Assembly: GCF_008704205.1 (NCBI RefSeq)
Contig: NZ_VXLC01000013.1
Span: forward strand, 1 to 64,000
Source of the DNA: Nocardia colli
GTDB taxonomy: Bacteria; Actinomycetota; Actinomycetes; Mycobacteriales; Mycobacteriaceae
Direction: 5' to 3'
DNA length: 64,000 nucleotides
Shown: positions 36,464 through 45,144 of the stretch, piece by piece
How positions within the stretch are numbered: the first letter of the stretch is position 1
How the letters are laid out: every line of letters starts with the position of its first letter
Notes under the pieces: model-generated
Database searches by the model: none
What the model saw: only the letters and a program-made list of their open reading frames with translations
Told to the model about the DNA's origin: nothing
Program-made: the position numbers and the translations under genes

Positions 36464-37296
36464 GAATTCTCGGTCACGGATACCCCGGCTTCGACCTGAA
36501 GGGCGCGCGGGTCCTGATCACCGGCGCCGGTCGCGGCATCGGCCAGTCCACCGCGGAACTGTTCGCGGCCAAGGGATCCGAGGTGGTGATCGCCGACGTC
36601 GACACGGTCGCCGCCGAAACCGCCGCCGCCGCGATCGGCGCCGAGTCCTACGAGCTGGACGTGCGCTCGCGCGGCCAGTGGGACAAGGTGATCGCCGATC
36701 TCGGCCACGTCGACGTCCTGGTCAACAATGCCGGCGTCATGCCGGCGGGTTCGTTCCTCGACGAGCCGGATGTGGTGGGGCAGGCCACGATCGACATCAA
36801 CGTCTGGGGCCTCATCCACGGCATGCGCTCGGTCGCGCCCGGCATGATCGAGCGCGGCCGCGGCCACATCGTCAACGTGGCCTCGCTGGCGGGCAAGATC
36901 CCGATCGCGGGTCTGGCCGTCTACAACGCGAGCAAGTTCGCCGCCGTAGGCCTTTCCGCCGCAACCCGTTTGGAGTTCGCGCCGCAGGGGGTCAGCGTCA
37001 GCTGCGTCATGCCGTCGGCCGTGCGTACTCGCCTGTCCTCCGGCCTCACCCTCGGCCACGGCATGCCCACGGTCGACCCCGAAGACGTCGCCGCCGCCAT
37101 CCTGCGCACCGTCTCCACCCGCAAGGGTGAGGTAGCCGTCCCGAGCTACCTCGGCCCGATCGACCTGGCCGTGGCGGCCACCCCGGAACGCGCGATGCGC
37201 CTGGTCCGTCGCCTCATCGACGGCGACCGCGCCCTGCACCCCGCCGACGAGAAGACCCGCGCCGAATACGAAGACCAGGTCCGCTCCATCAGCTGA
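36460..37296 (+). CDS. Short-chain dehydrogenase/reductase
   Basis: A 278-residue classical SDR. The cofactor loop is TGAGRGIGQ near residues 21-29, the NNAG motif is VNNAGVMPAG, the catalytic Ser is in VNVASLAGK, and Tyr/Lys are in YNASKFA. The acidic residue IADVD after the second strand favours NAD over NADP. It starts four bases inside the patatin stop (ATGA) with AAGGAG upstream. A lipid-alcohol or steroid-like substrate is plausible from the neighbour; not proven. Confidence 0.9.
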   Translation: MRILGHGYPGFDLKGARVLITGAGRGIGQSTAELFAAKGSEVVIADVDTVAAETAAAAIGAESYELDVRSRGQWDKVIADLGHVDVLVNNAGVMPAGSFLDEPDVVGQATIDINVWGLIHGMRSVAPGMIERGRGHIVNVASLAGKIPIAGLAVYNASKFAAVGLSAATRLEFAPQGVSVSCVMPSAVRTRLSSGLTLGHGMPTVDPEDVAAAILRTVSTRKGEVAVPSYLGPIDLAVAATPERAMRLVRRLIDGDRALHPADEKTRAEYEDQVRSIS

Positions 37297-37308
37297 CGCG
37301 CAACGAAA

Positions 37309-37339
37309 AGTGGCCCCGGAGAATATCTCCGGGGCCACT
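37309..37339. terminator. Bidirectional terminator
   Basis: Perfect 14-bp arms AGTGGCCCCGGAGA and TCTCCGGGGCCACT with a three-base loop. It sits between the convergent SDR and lipase genes and can serve both. Confidence 0.85.
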
Positions 37340-37351
37340 CTCAGTCGTGGG

Positions 37352-38539
37352 TCAGCAGGTGGTCGGGGCCGGTTCGCCGCGGAAGCGGGCCTCCACGTAG
37401 TTCCAGGCCTGGACGAAACCCGCAGCGGCCGTGGTCAAGTGCTCCGCTATCTCGTAGGGGTGGAACTCGACTTTGGCGCCCGCCTTGCAATAGCGGTCGA
37501 CCACTTCCTCCACCGGCGGGAAGAAGGTCATCTCGTCGAAGCGTCCCTGCCAGATGTAGGTGGGCATGGTGGGAACGCCGTCGAAGTAGCGCAAGCTGTT
37601 CTCGCGCAACACCTGATGCGCGATCGGGCTGTCCATCAGGCTCTTCGTGGCGGCCATCTGCTCGGCGTTGCGGAACGCGCCGTGGAACAGCAGGAACCGG
37701 CGGCAGGCGTCGTGGGTGAATTCGCGGAACCACAAACCGTTTTCGTTGAGCTGGTCCGACACCGGCAGCCGGTCCGGGTATTCGCGTTCCAGGCCCATCG
37801 CGGCGGCGAACGCCAGCCCGAAACCGGGGTGCGGCGCGAACCCGAGCGCCATCGCCATCTCTTCGAGGTCGGCGGGGATGCCGCCGGCGATCGAGGCGGT
37901 GATCTTCAGATCGGGCGCGTAGGTCGGCTGCAACGCGGCCGCCCACGCGGTGGCCATCCCGCCGCCGGAGTAACCGGCCAGGGCGACAGGCGAATTGGCC
38001 AGACCGAGCTCCGACACCTTCTGCACGGCCTTGACGCTGTCCAGGGTCATCATGCCGCTGAGCCGCGCCGCACCGTAGGCCGAGGTGGGCCCGAGGTAGT
38101 CGGGCAGCGAGACCGCCCAGCCGCGCCCGATCGGCAGCATCGCGCCGACCGCGTCCTGCAATTCGCCGTTGAACAGCGAGCGCGACGGGTTGCACTGGGT
38201 GCCCAGGGAATTGATCAGCGCCTGGTAGGAGACGAGCGGCGGGTGCTCGACGCCGTTGGGCAGCAAGACGGTGGTCACGCCCATCACCGGCTTGTTCTGC
38301 GAGTTGGTGGACCGGAAGGCGACCTGCCAGCCGGTGGTGCCGACATACAGGCCGGTGTCGATCTTGCGGGCGCGCACGACGTCGCCCGGCTTCAGCTCGG
38401 CTAAATCGGCGGGCGGTGCGTAGAACACATCCGGATCCGGTGTGGGATAGAGCGGTTGAGCGTTCGCGGGCAGGCCAAGCAGGCCGACCGAGACGACGCT
38501 CAACAACAGGATCGCGATCCTGAATGGAACTCTCTGCAC
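37352..38539 (-). CDS. Secreted lipase (secretory lipase family)
   Basis: A 395-residue exported alpha/beta hydrolase. The signal peptide is VQRVPFRIAILLLSVVSVGL...ANA (about 26 residues, cleavage after ANA). The nucleophile elbow is AGYSGGGMAT; the acid is probably Asp in WQGRFDEMTF and the His in EIAEHLTTA. The YPTPDPDVFYAPPADLAELKPGDVVR opening is typical of the LIP family common in Nocardia and mycobacteria. The GTG at 38539 is preceded by AAGGAAAACC. It would release fatty acids from host or environmental lipids outside the cell. Confidence 0.88.
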   Translation of the reverse strand: MQRVPFRIAILLLSVVSVGLLGLPANAQPLYPTPDPDVFYAPPADLAELKPGDVVRARKIDTGLYVGTTGWQVAFRSTNSQNKPVMGVTTVLLPNGVEHPPLVSYQALINSLGTQCNPSRSLFNGELQDAVGAMLPIGRGWAVSLPDYLGPTSAYGAARLSGMMTLDSVKAVQKVSELGLANSPVALAGYSGGGMATAWAAALQPTYAPDLKITASIAGGIPADLEEMAMALGFAPHPGFGLAFAAAMGLEREYPDRLPVSDQLNENGLWFREFTHDACRRFLLFHGAFRNAEQMAATKSLMDSPIAHQVLRENSLRYFDGVPTMPTYIWQGRFDEMTFFPPVEEVVDRYCKAGAKVEFHPYEIAEHLTTAAAGFVQAWNYVEARFRGEPAPTTC

Positions 38540-39203
38540 GGTTTTCCTTCGAATCTCGGCCGTTATCGACTTGCCGACCCCGACACGCCTCGGCAACTCG
38601 AACGGACCACCACTGCACTGGAAATCGCGGCGAACGTCATCGTTCGTCACGTGGACGGCGGGACATGTACGCACAGCCGAACCGAAGGTCGGACCGGCAC
38701 ACCACCTTTCGGCTCGACGACTGTGGGTTGCCACAAAAGTGGCACCATCCGCAGCGAACGTAGCGTCGCGGCTTCGGCTCCGCGCAACCGGGTCCGGCAT
38801 ATTGGACAATTCACAACGCATTTCCTGTGCGTTTGACCAAGATCACTAGCCACAACACCCCGCCTACGGCGTGCCATAGCCGACCGCTCTCGAAATCAGT
38901 CCCATCCCACCAAAGCGTCACCGCCGAACGGGACCTCCCGGAGCCGTCACTCGGCGTTTGCCTCAGCCGGATCCCGTTTGCTGGACAAGATCGGCGAACC
39001 GTCCGGTCGGGAGCCTGGTGGTGGCGGTCACAGTAGACCTCACATCATGCATAGTGTGTGCCCATTCACATGGAAGCAAATTGCGCAGTATGCTCAATTT
39101 CTAGAGCGCCTATTGTTCAATTCGCGCTTCGAGGGCAGGGTAAAGGGCATCAAGTGCTCAACTAAGGCGGCGCCCGATCGGTGCCGGCCGGACGGGTGGA
39201 TGT
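38540..39203. other. Divergent intergenic region, no gene recognised
   Basis: About 660 bases between the lipase gene and the oxidoreductase gene. The part 38820-39190 is less GC-rich than its surroundings. Short open frames are present but none looks real. Both neighbouring promoters should lie here. Confidence 0.5.
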
Positions 39204-42200
39204 ATGACCGAGCTCGCGGATCACGATCTGATTCCGGCGCCGTATGACCTTGCCGACCGCTACCGCGTCGGCGCAGGCACCGTTGTTCTCACCGGGGTCC
39301 AGGCGATCGCGCGTCAACTGGTGGAACAGCACGTACGCGACCTGCGCGCCGGTCGGCGCGTCGGCACCTTCGTGTCGGGATATCAGGGCAGTCCGCTCGG
39401 CGGCGTGGACAAGATGCTGGCCGGGATGCCGAACGTGCTGACCGAGCACGACATTTCGTTCGTCCCGGGGCTGAACGAGGAGCTCGCCGCGACCTCGGTG
39501 TGGGGGAGTCAGGCCGATCTGCCCAAGGGCAGCGCCACGCACGACGGCGTGGTCGGCGTCTGGTACGGCAAGGGCCCCGGCCTCGACCGCGCCACGGATG
39601 CGTTGCGGCACGCCAACATGTACGGCGCGAACGCCAACGGCGGTGTGCTGCTGCTGGTCGGTGACGACCCGGCGTCGAAGTCCTCGACCGTGCCCGCGGT
39701 GAGCGAGCGCTCGCTGGCCGCGATGAACATCCCGGTCCTGTTCCCGCGCAACGCGCGCGAGATCATCACCATGGGCCTGCACGGCGTCGCGCTCTCGCGC
39801 GCCTCGGGTTGCCTGGTCGCGCTGAAGATCGTGGCCGACGTCGCCGACGGCGCCTGGTCGGTGGACGGCGACGCGGGCGACATCGACATCATCGTCCCCG
39901 AGATCACCTGGGAGGGACGCCCGTTCAGCTACCTGCAGCGCCCGATGGCGGCGCCGACGGACAGCGTGATCGCCGAGGCGGACCTGTACGGCCCGCGCTG
40001 GGAGATGGTCAAGGCCTACAGCACGCTCAACGACCTCGACGTCATCGAGCTGAACCCGCCGCACGCGACCCTCGGCATCGCCGCCACCGGAACCACTTTC
40101 GACGCGGTCCGGCAGGCGCTGATCGACCTCGGCGTGGACGACGACGACCTCATGCGCGCGGGCGTCCGCCTGCTGCGCATCGGCATGCCGTTTCCGATTG
40201 CGCCCGAACGGGTTCGGCAGTTCGCCAAGGGCCTGACCCGCCTGGTCGTGGTCGAGGACAAGACCGCGTTCATCGAGACCCAGATCCGGGAGATCCTGTA
40301 CGGCACCGCCGAGGCCCCGGAGATCATCGGCAAGCGCGACGCCGCCGGGCGCCCGCTGTTCGGCCAGGACGGCGAGCTCACCACCGGCCGGATCACCAAG
40401 CCGCTGAGCCGCGCGCTGCACGGCTACCTGGACACGAAACGTCCACTGCCGCAGCCGCTGACGCTGTCCGTACTGCCCGCCAAGCGCGCCGCCTACTTCT
40501 GCAGCGGCTGCCCGCACAACCGCTCCACCGCGGTGCCCGCGGGCTCGCTGGCCGGCGGCGGTATCGGCTGCCACACCATGGTGACCATGTCTGGCCGGGA
40601 AGACAGCCAGGTCACCGGCCTGACCCAGATGGGCGGCGAAGGCGCGCAGTGGATCGGCCAGGCGCCGTTCACCGACGTACCCCACCTGTTCCAGAACATC
40701 GGCGACGGAACGTTTTTCCACTCCGGCCAGCTCGCCGTGCAGGCGTGCGTCGCCGCCGGTGTGAACATCACCTACAAGCTGCTCTACAACGACGTCGTCG
40801 CGATGACCGGCGCGCAGGACGCGGAGGGCGCGCTCGCCGTGCCCATGCTGACGCACAAGCTGACCACCGAGGGCGTCGCGCAGATCATCATCTGCGCCGA
40901 CGAGCCGAAGAAGTACCGCAAGCGCGACCTCGCCCCCGGCACCCGTCTGTGGCACCGTGATCGGCTCGACGAGGCCCAGCGCGCGCTGCGTGAGGTACCC
41001 GGCGTCACCGTGCTCATCTACGACCAGCACTGCGCCGCCGACGCGCGCAGGCAGCGCAAGCGCGGCACCCTGCCGACCCGCCGGACCCGCGTGGTGATCA
41101 ACGAGGCGGTGTGCGAGGGCTGCGGTGACTGCGGCGTCAAGAGCAACTGCCTGTCCGTGCAGCCGGTGGACACCGAGTTCGGCCGCAAGACCCGCATCGA
41201 TCAGACCTCCTGCAACACCGACTACACCTGCATGGACGGCGACTGCCCGTCCTTCGTCACGGTGGAACTGCCGGACCCGGCAAAGGCCAAGAAGCGCAAG
41301 GCGATCCAGCGTCCGACCCCGCCGGTGCTGCCCGATCTCGCGCAGCCCGCGCTGAGCACGACGCAGAACGTCTTTCTGGCCGGCATCGGCGGCACCGGCA
41401 TCGTCACCGTCAATCAGGTGCTGGCCACCGCCGCGCTGCGGGCCGGTTACGAGGTGGCCAGCCTGGACCAGATCGGCCTGAGCCAGAAGGCCGGACCGGT
41501 GGTCTCGCACTTGCGTTTCGCCAGTGGGGAATTGGAGCCCGCGAACCGGCTGACCCCGGGTTCGGCGGACTGCATCGTGGCGTTCGACCTGCTGACCGCC
41601 ACGGACAACAAGAACCTGGCCTACGGCTCGAAGACGAACACGCTGTCGGTCGCGTCCACCAGTCAGACCCCGACCGGGGACATGGTCTACGACAAGGCCG
41701 TCGAGTACCCGGAGACGCCAGCGCTGCTCGCGCGGCTCGAGCAGGCCTCCCGGGAGGTGCGCTCGTTCGACGCGCTCGCCGCCGCCGAGGTGCTGTTCGG
41801 CAACACCGCGGCCGCCAACTTCCTGATGGTCGGCGCCGCCTACGAACTCGGCGGCCTGCGCATTCCCGCGGCGTCGATCGAGGAGGCCATCGAGATCAAC
41901 GGGGTCGCCGTGAACGCCAACATCGCGGCGTTCCGCTGGGGCCGGGTCGCGGTCGCCCGACCGGACGAGTTCGCCGCCGCGGCGGGGCGCCCGGAGCGCA
42001 AGCGCGCCGAAATCAAGGTTCCGGCCGATCTTTTCGACGGTCTGACCGCCACGGGTGAGACCAAGCGGCTCGTCGAACTGCGGGCCGGGGAGCTGATCGG
42101 GTTCCAGGGTGTCCGCGTGGCCCGCGACTATGTCCGGACCGTGCAACACATTTGGGCTGCGCAGCAGCGCGTCACCGACCGCACCGAGTTCAGCGAGCAG

Positions 42201-42701
42201 GTCGCGCGTGGCCTGTACAAGTTCACCGCCTACAAGGACGAGTACGAGGTGGCCCGCCGCCTGGTCGACCCGGCCTTCCTGGACGAGGTCGCGGGTCAGC
42301 TGCCCGAAGGGGCGAACCTCACCTACAAGCTGCACCCGCCGGTGCTGCGGGCGATGGGCCGCAAGAAGAAGATCGGCATCGGACCGCGCGGGCATCTCGC
42401 GCTCAAGGTGCTGGCCAAGGGAAAGCGGTTGCGCGGCACCAAGTTCGATTTCTTCGGTTACGCCCACGTCCGCCGGGTCGAGCGGGCTCTGCTCGCGCAC
42501 TACACCGGCATGGTGACGACGCTCGCGGACACGCTCGACGAGGCGGGCTACGACCGCGCGGTCCAGGCCGCCGCCCTCGCCGACACCGTGCGTGGCTACG
42601 AGGACATCAAGCTGGCGAACGTGGAGATCTACCGAAACAGCCTGCGCGAGCTCGGTATCGAGCCGCCGGCGGTGGAAACGAACGGCGCGGCTGGGCAGTA
42701 G
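39204..42701 (+). CDS. Indolepyruvate ferredoxin oxidoreductase family protein (fused)
   Basis: A 1165-residue fused 2-oxoacid:acceptor oxidoreductase. The N-terminal part (about 1-700) holds the pyruvate-ferredoxin-type TPP domains (FVSGYQGSPLGGVDKMLAGM; later GGGIGCHTMV and the GAQWIGQAPF region). A Cys cluster VCEGCGDCGVKSNC near residues 637-650 can hold an iron-sulfur centre. The gamma-like domain follows (FLAGIGGTGIVTVNQVL near 730). The C-terminal part is the DUF6537-type domain. It decarboxylates aryl or branched 2-oxoacids to acyl-CoA, cytoplasmic. ATG at 39204. It stands alone, with a strong terminator behind. Confidence 0.93.
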   Translation: MTELADHDLIPAPYDLADRYRVGAGTVVLTGVQAIARQLVEQHVRDLRAGRRVGTFVSGYQGSPLGGVDKMLAGMPNVLTEHDISFVPGLNEELAATSVWGSQADLPKGSATHDGVVGVWYGKGPGLDRATDALRHANMYGANANGGVLLLVGDDPASKSSTVPAVSERSLAAMNIPVLFPRNAREIITMGLHGVALSRASGCLVALKIVADVADGAWSVDGDAGDIDIIVPEITWEGRPFSYLQRPMAAPTDSVIAEADLYGPRWEMVKAYSTLNDLDVIELNPPHATLGIAATGTTFDAVRQALIDLGVDDDDLMRAGVRLLRIGMPFPIAPERVRQFAKGLTRLVVVEDKTAFIETQIREILYGTAEAPEIIGKRDAAGRPLFGQDGELTTGRITKPLSRALHGYLDTKRPLPQPLTLSVLPAKRAAYFCSGCPHNRSTAVPAGSLAGGGIGCHTMVTMSGREDSQVTGLTQMGGEGAQWIGQAPFTDVPHLFQNIGDGTFFHSGQLAVQACVAAGVNITYKLLYNDVVAMTGAQDAEGALAVPMLTHKLTTEGVAQIIICADEPKKYRKRDLAPGTRLWHRDRLDEAQRALREVPGVTVLIYDQHCAADARRQRKRGTLPTRRTRVVINEAVCEGCGDCGVKSNCLSVQPVDTEFGRKTRIDQTSCNTDYTCMDGDCPSFVTVELPDPAKAKKRKAIQRPTPPVLPDLAQPALSTTQNVFLAGIGGTGIVTVNQVLATAALRAGYEVASLDQIGLSQKAGPVVSHLRFASGELEPANRLTPGSADCIVAFDLLTATDNKNLAYGSKTNTLSVASTSQTPTGDMVYDKAVEYPETPALLARLEQASREVRSFDALAAAEVLFGNTAAANFLMVGAAYELGGLRIPAASIEEAIEINGVAVNANIAAFRWGRVAVARPDEFAAAAGRPERKRAEIKVPADLFDGLTATGETKRLVELRAGELIGFQGVRVARDYVRTVQHIWAAQQRVTDRTEFSEQVARGLYKFTAYKDEYEVARRLVDPAFLDEVAGQLPEGANLTYKLHPPVLRAMGRKKKIGIGPRGHLALKVLAKGKRLRGTKFDFFGYAHVRRVERALLAHYTGMVTTLADTLDEAGYDRAVQAAALADTVRGYEDIKLANVEIYRNSLRELGIEPPAVETNGAAGQ

Positions 42702-42747
42702 ACCGCGCGCCTGGTCGAGCGTAAGGCCACGCTCCCGGGCACATGGG

Positions 42748-42779
42748 AAGCGGCCCGCAACTACGGTTGCGGGCCGCTT
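42748..42779. terminator. Bidirectional terminator
   Basis: Perfect 14-bp arms AAGCGGCCCGCAAC and GTTGCGGGCCGCTT with a four-base loop, followed by TTCG. It lies between the convergent oxidoreductase and membrane protein genes. Confidence 0.85.
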
Positions 42780-42799
42780 TCGCATTGGCGGGGAAGGGG

Positions 42800-43327
42800 T
42801 TACGACCGCCGCGGCATCACGGTGTAGCTGAACGAGATCACGAAGTCGATCGCGAGGATCAGCCCCCAGGGAGCCAGCACGCCCCACAGCGGCGTGGTGC
42901 GATCGAGGTCGCCGACCAGCAGCGTGAACAGGCCGAGCACGATGGCCGCCACCGTGTAGGCGAGCAGATGCTTGAACCACTGCACCCGCTCCCGCGCGGC
43001 ATGCGCACGTCCCGCCTTCGGCGGCCGCACGGGTGCCGGCCCGCCGGCGAACCGATGCGCGAACCGCTGATCGGCCCAGTCGATCATCTGCGGGCCGAAG
43101 GCGATCGACACGCCGATATAGATCGCCGCCAGCCCGTGCGTGAGCGATGCCTCGCCGCCGCGCCGCAGGTCGATCACCGACGCGGCGAGCAACACGACAT
43201 CCACCAGCGGAACGCTGGCGAGCAGCACGTTGCTCAGCCGCCGCGCCGAGGTCAGGTAGCGGACCGCGAGCCCGAGCAGGAGCAACACCCAGAACCCGAC
43301 CTCGCAGCCGACGATCAGCGCAATCAC
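42800..43327 (-). CDS. Multi-pass membrane protein
   Basis: A 175-residue membrane protein of unknown function. Hydrophobic segments are seen near residues 1-22, 34-52, 67-85, 117-140 and 145-168; a basic loop (PPKAGRAHAARERVQ) lies between the third and fourth. The GTG at 43327 has AAAGGAGA before it with good spacing. It is divergent from a TetR gene across a shared operator, so it is most likely the target of that regulator. Confidence 0.78.
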   Translation of the reverse strand: MIALIVGCEVGFWVLLLLGLAVRYLTSARRLSNVLLASVPLVDVVLLAASVIDLRRGGEASLTHGLAAIYIGVSIAFGPQMIDWADQRFAHRFAGGPAPVRPPKAGRAHAARERVQWFKHLLAYTVAAIVLGLFTLLVGDLDRTTPLWGVLAPWGLILAIDFVISFSYTVMPRRS

Positions 43328-43339
43328 TGGAAATCTCCT

Positions 43340-43386
43340 TTTTCGCACGGTCGAGTTTAATAAAATATAACACGACTGTGCGAAAA
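43340..43386. promoter_or_regulatory. Divergent promoter with long inverted repeat
   Basis: TTTTCGCACGGTCG and CGACTGTGCGAAAA (13 of 14 bases symmetric) flank a 19-base, very AT-rich spacer (AGTTTAATAAAATATAACA) that can hold the -10 elements. It is placed between the membrane protein gene and the TetR gene. The two half-sites could each bind, or together block both promoters. Confidence 0.75.
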
Positions 43387-43392
43387 TGAGTC

Positions 43393-43983
43393 ATGCCGAA
43401 GATCGTGGACCACCAGACCCGCCGCGTGGAGCTCGCCGAGGCGGTCTGGCGGGTCATCGCCCGCGACGGCGTCGACGAGATCTCCATCCGCTCGGTGGCC
43501 ACCGAAGCAGGCTGGTCCTCCGGCGCGCTCCGCCACTACTTCGCCACCCGCGCCGAGCTGCTCGCCTTCACCTGCGAGGACGTGATCACCCGGGTCACCG
43601 CCCGGATCGCGGCCCTGCCGCGCACCGGTTCCGTGCGGGACATCGTGCGCGCCATCCTGCACGAGACGATGCCCCTCGACGAACGCCGAATCACCGAGTG
43701 CTCCATCGCCTTTTCCTTCGTCGTCCTCGGCCTGGCCAACCCCCAGCTCGCGGAGGTCCAGCGCAGGCACTTCGGCCAGATGTACGACCTGTGCCGCGGC
43801 CTCGTCGCGGACCTGTCGGCGAGAGACGCACTGGCCGAACAGGTTTCCGACCACGACCTGGTCGCGCAACGTCTACACGCCCTGATCGACGGCCTGAGCC
43901 TGCAACGCCTGGCCGGCCACCTCACCTCGCCCGAGGTGATCGCCCGGCTCGACGCGTTCCTGGACGAGATCATCGTCGGATGA
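43393..43983 (+). CDS. TetR-family transcriptional regulator
   Basis: A 196-residue regulator; helix-turn-helix near residues 10-50 (RRVELAEAVWRVIARDGVDEISIRSVATEAGWSSGALRHYF). The C-terminal part resembles the BetI-like TetR_C type. It starts only seven bases after the right half of the long inverted repeat, so autoregulation is likely. It is the last gene before the lanthipeptide cluster. Confidence 0.9.
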   Translation: MPKIVDHQTRRVELAEAVWRVIARDGVDEISIRSVATEAGWSSGALRHYFATRAELLAFTCEDVITRVTARIAALPRTGSVRDIVRAILHETMPLDERRITECSIAFSFVVLGLANPQLAEVQRRHFGQMYDLCRGLVADLSARDALAEQVSDHDLVAQRLHALIDGLSLQRLAGHLTSPEVIARLDAFLDEIIVG

Positions 43984-44364
43984 CCGGCCGAATGTAGTGC
44001 GGAACCGCGTTGCCGCACGGTGGGATTGGCTGACACCCCGGCTTGATGATAGCTATGTGGCATGAATGAGTAGCTATCGCAACAACTTACGGCCATCCTT
44101 CTATGAAGGCTGGTAGCGATCTCTTTCAAAACTGTTGCCTCGATATGGAACCGATCGGACGGTTCACGCGTCCAACCAGATAACTAGGAACAGTAGGGGA
44201 GGCTCGGCCGTTCGGGATCGGCGGTCGCAGCAGACTACGGAGGGGGATTCGCGAGAGTCGGCCGGCGCCACGGCTGACCGACATGGCTTGACGACACCGC
44301 ACACTGCGGCACCCAGGATCGGGTGCACTTACCAGTGCGCCAATCGAAGTAAGTGGGGGGTTCC
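43984..44364. promoter_or_regulatory. Left border region of the lanthipeptide cluster
   Basis: About 380 bases without a gene, with lower GC than the flanks. It holds an inverted repeat GATAGCTA-N15-TAGCTATC (44048-44078) and the weak ECF-type promoter GAACC-N15-GCGTC (44148-44172). It is the expected control region of the LuxR-type gene. Confidence 0.55.
44148..44172 (+). promoter_or_regulatory. Weak ECF-sigma promoter candidate before the LuxR gene
   Basis: GAACC at 44148-44152 and GCGTC at 44168-44172, exactly 15 bases apart. The -35 word and spacing equal those of the three perfect cluster promoters; the -10 word differs at two bases. About 190 bases before the coding start. Confidence 0.45.
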
Positions 44365-45129
44365 TTGAACACTGCGCAACTGAGCTGGGGCATCGAAACG
44401 ATGGCCAAGCCGAACGCATTCGTGCATCCGAGTCTGCGCGACTATCTGGATCCGACGAACGGGCCGTGTGGGAGCTTGTTCCCGCCGGGCTTTCAGTTGG
44501 AGTTCGCCGACTACGACGAACTCACCGCACGCGGTGACATCGACGGTGCGCCGATCGTGCTACCGGTCAACTCGGAGCATCAGGCCGAAAAACTGAGGTC
44601 GATCCGGTCGATACATGCGATGGGACTGATCGTCGCGGTCACCAACGATGTGACCGGGCACTCGACTTACTTCGCGATTCGCGCCGGCGCCAACTTCGTG
44701 ATCAACATCGCGATATCCGGTGAGCGGCAAGCGGAGATCCTGCGCGCGCAACTTCTTGACCATGCACGACCGGTTGTCGAGAACCAGCGCCCGCCGATGC
44801 GTGGCGTGGCGCTGAACCATGACTCGAACATCCGGAGGACGGAATCCGCGAGAAGGCCTGATCTCAAATCCGCCCCCAGGGATATCCCGCGGCCCGGCGC
44901 GCAGAACGGCCGAGGTGTGTTGGACGAATTCGACACGCGGCTGTTGCGAATGCTGCGCACGTCGATGACTGTCGCCGAGATCGCGCGGCTCAACTATCTT
45001 TCGGAGCGGTCGATGTATCGACGCATCCGGAATCTGTATGACACCCTGGGCGTCGAAAGCCGCGCCGAACTGGTCAAAGCGGAGCACCGAGGCGCTTCGT
45101 CCCCGCCACTTGCCATGCTGCGCGGCTGA
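44365..45129 (+). CDS. LuxR-type pathway activator (MibR/PspR-like)
   Basis: About 254 residues. The N-terminal 190 residues match no family I can name; the C-terminal part (about 195-245, FDTRLLRMLRTSMTVAEIARLNYLSERSMYRRIRNLYDTLGV) is a LuxR/NarL-type helix-turn-helix. In the planosporicin and microbisporicin clusters a protein of this layout (PspR, MibR) switches on the lanA operon and is itself under the ECF sigma factor. The same role is inferred here. Start uncertain: TTG at 44365 after GTGGGGGG is used, GTG at 44353 or ATG at 44401 are options. Confidence 0.8.
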   Translation: MNTAQLSWGIETMAKPNAFVHPSLRDYLDPTNGPCGSLFPPGFQLEFADYDELTARGDIDGAPIVLPVNSEHQAEKLRSIRSIHAMGLIVAVTNDVTGHSTYFAIRAGANFVINIAISGERQAEILRAQLLDHARPVVENQRPPMRGVALNHDSNIRRTESARRPDLKSAPRDIPRPGAQNGRGVLDEFDTRLLRMLRTSMTVAEIARLNYLSERSMYRRIRNLYDTLGVESRAELVKAEHRGASSPPLAMLRG

Positions 45130-45144
45130 CCGGTGGCTATTGGT

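Noticed and set aside
39162..43502. Very long minus-strand open frame (1446 codons)
   Set aside because: It is the complement of the indolepyruvate ferredoxin oxidoreductase gene, rich in Arg, His, Gly and Val as typical of high-GC antisense frames.
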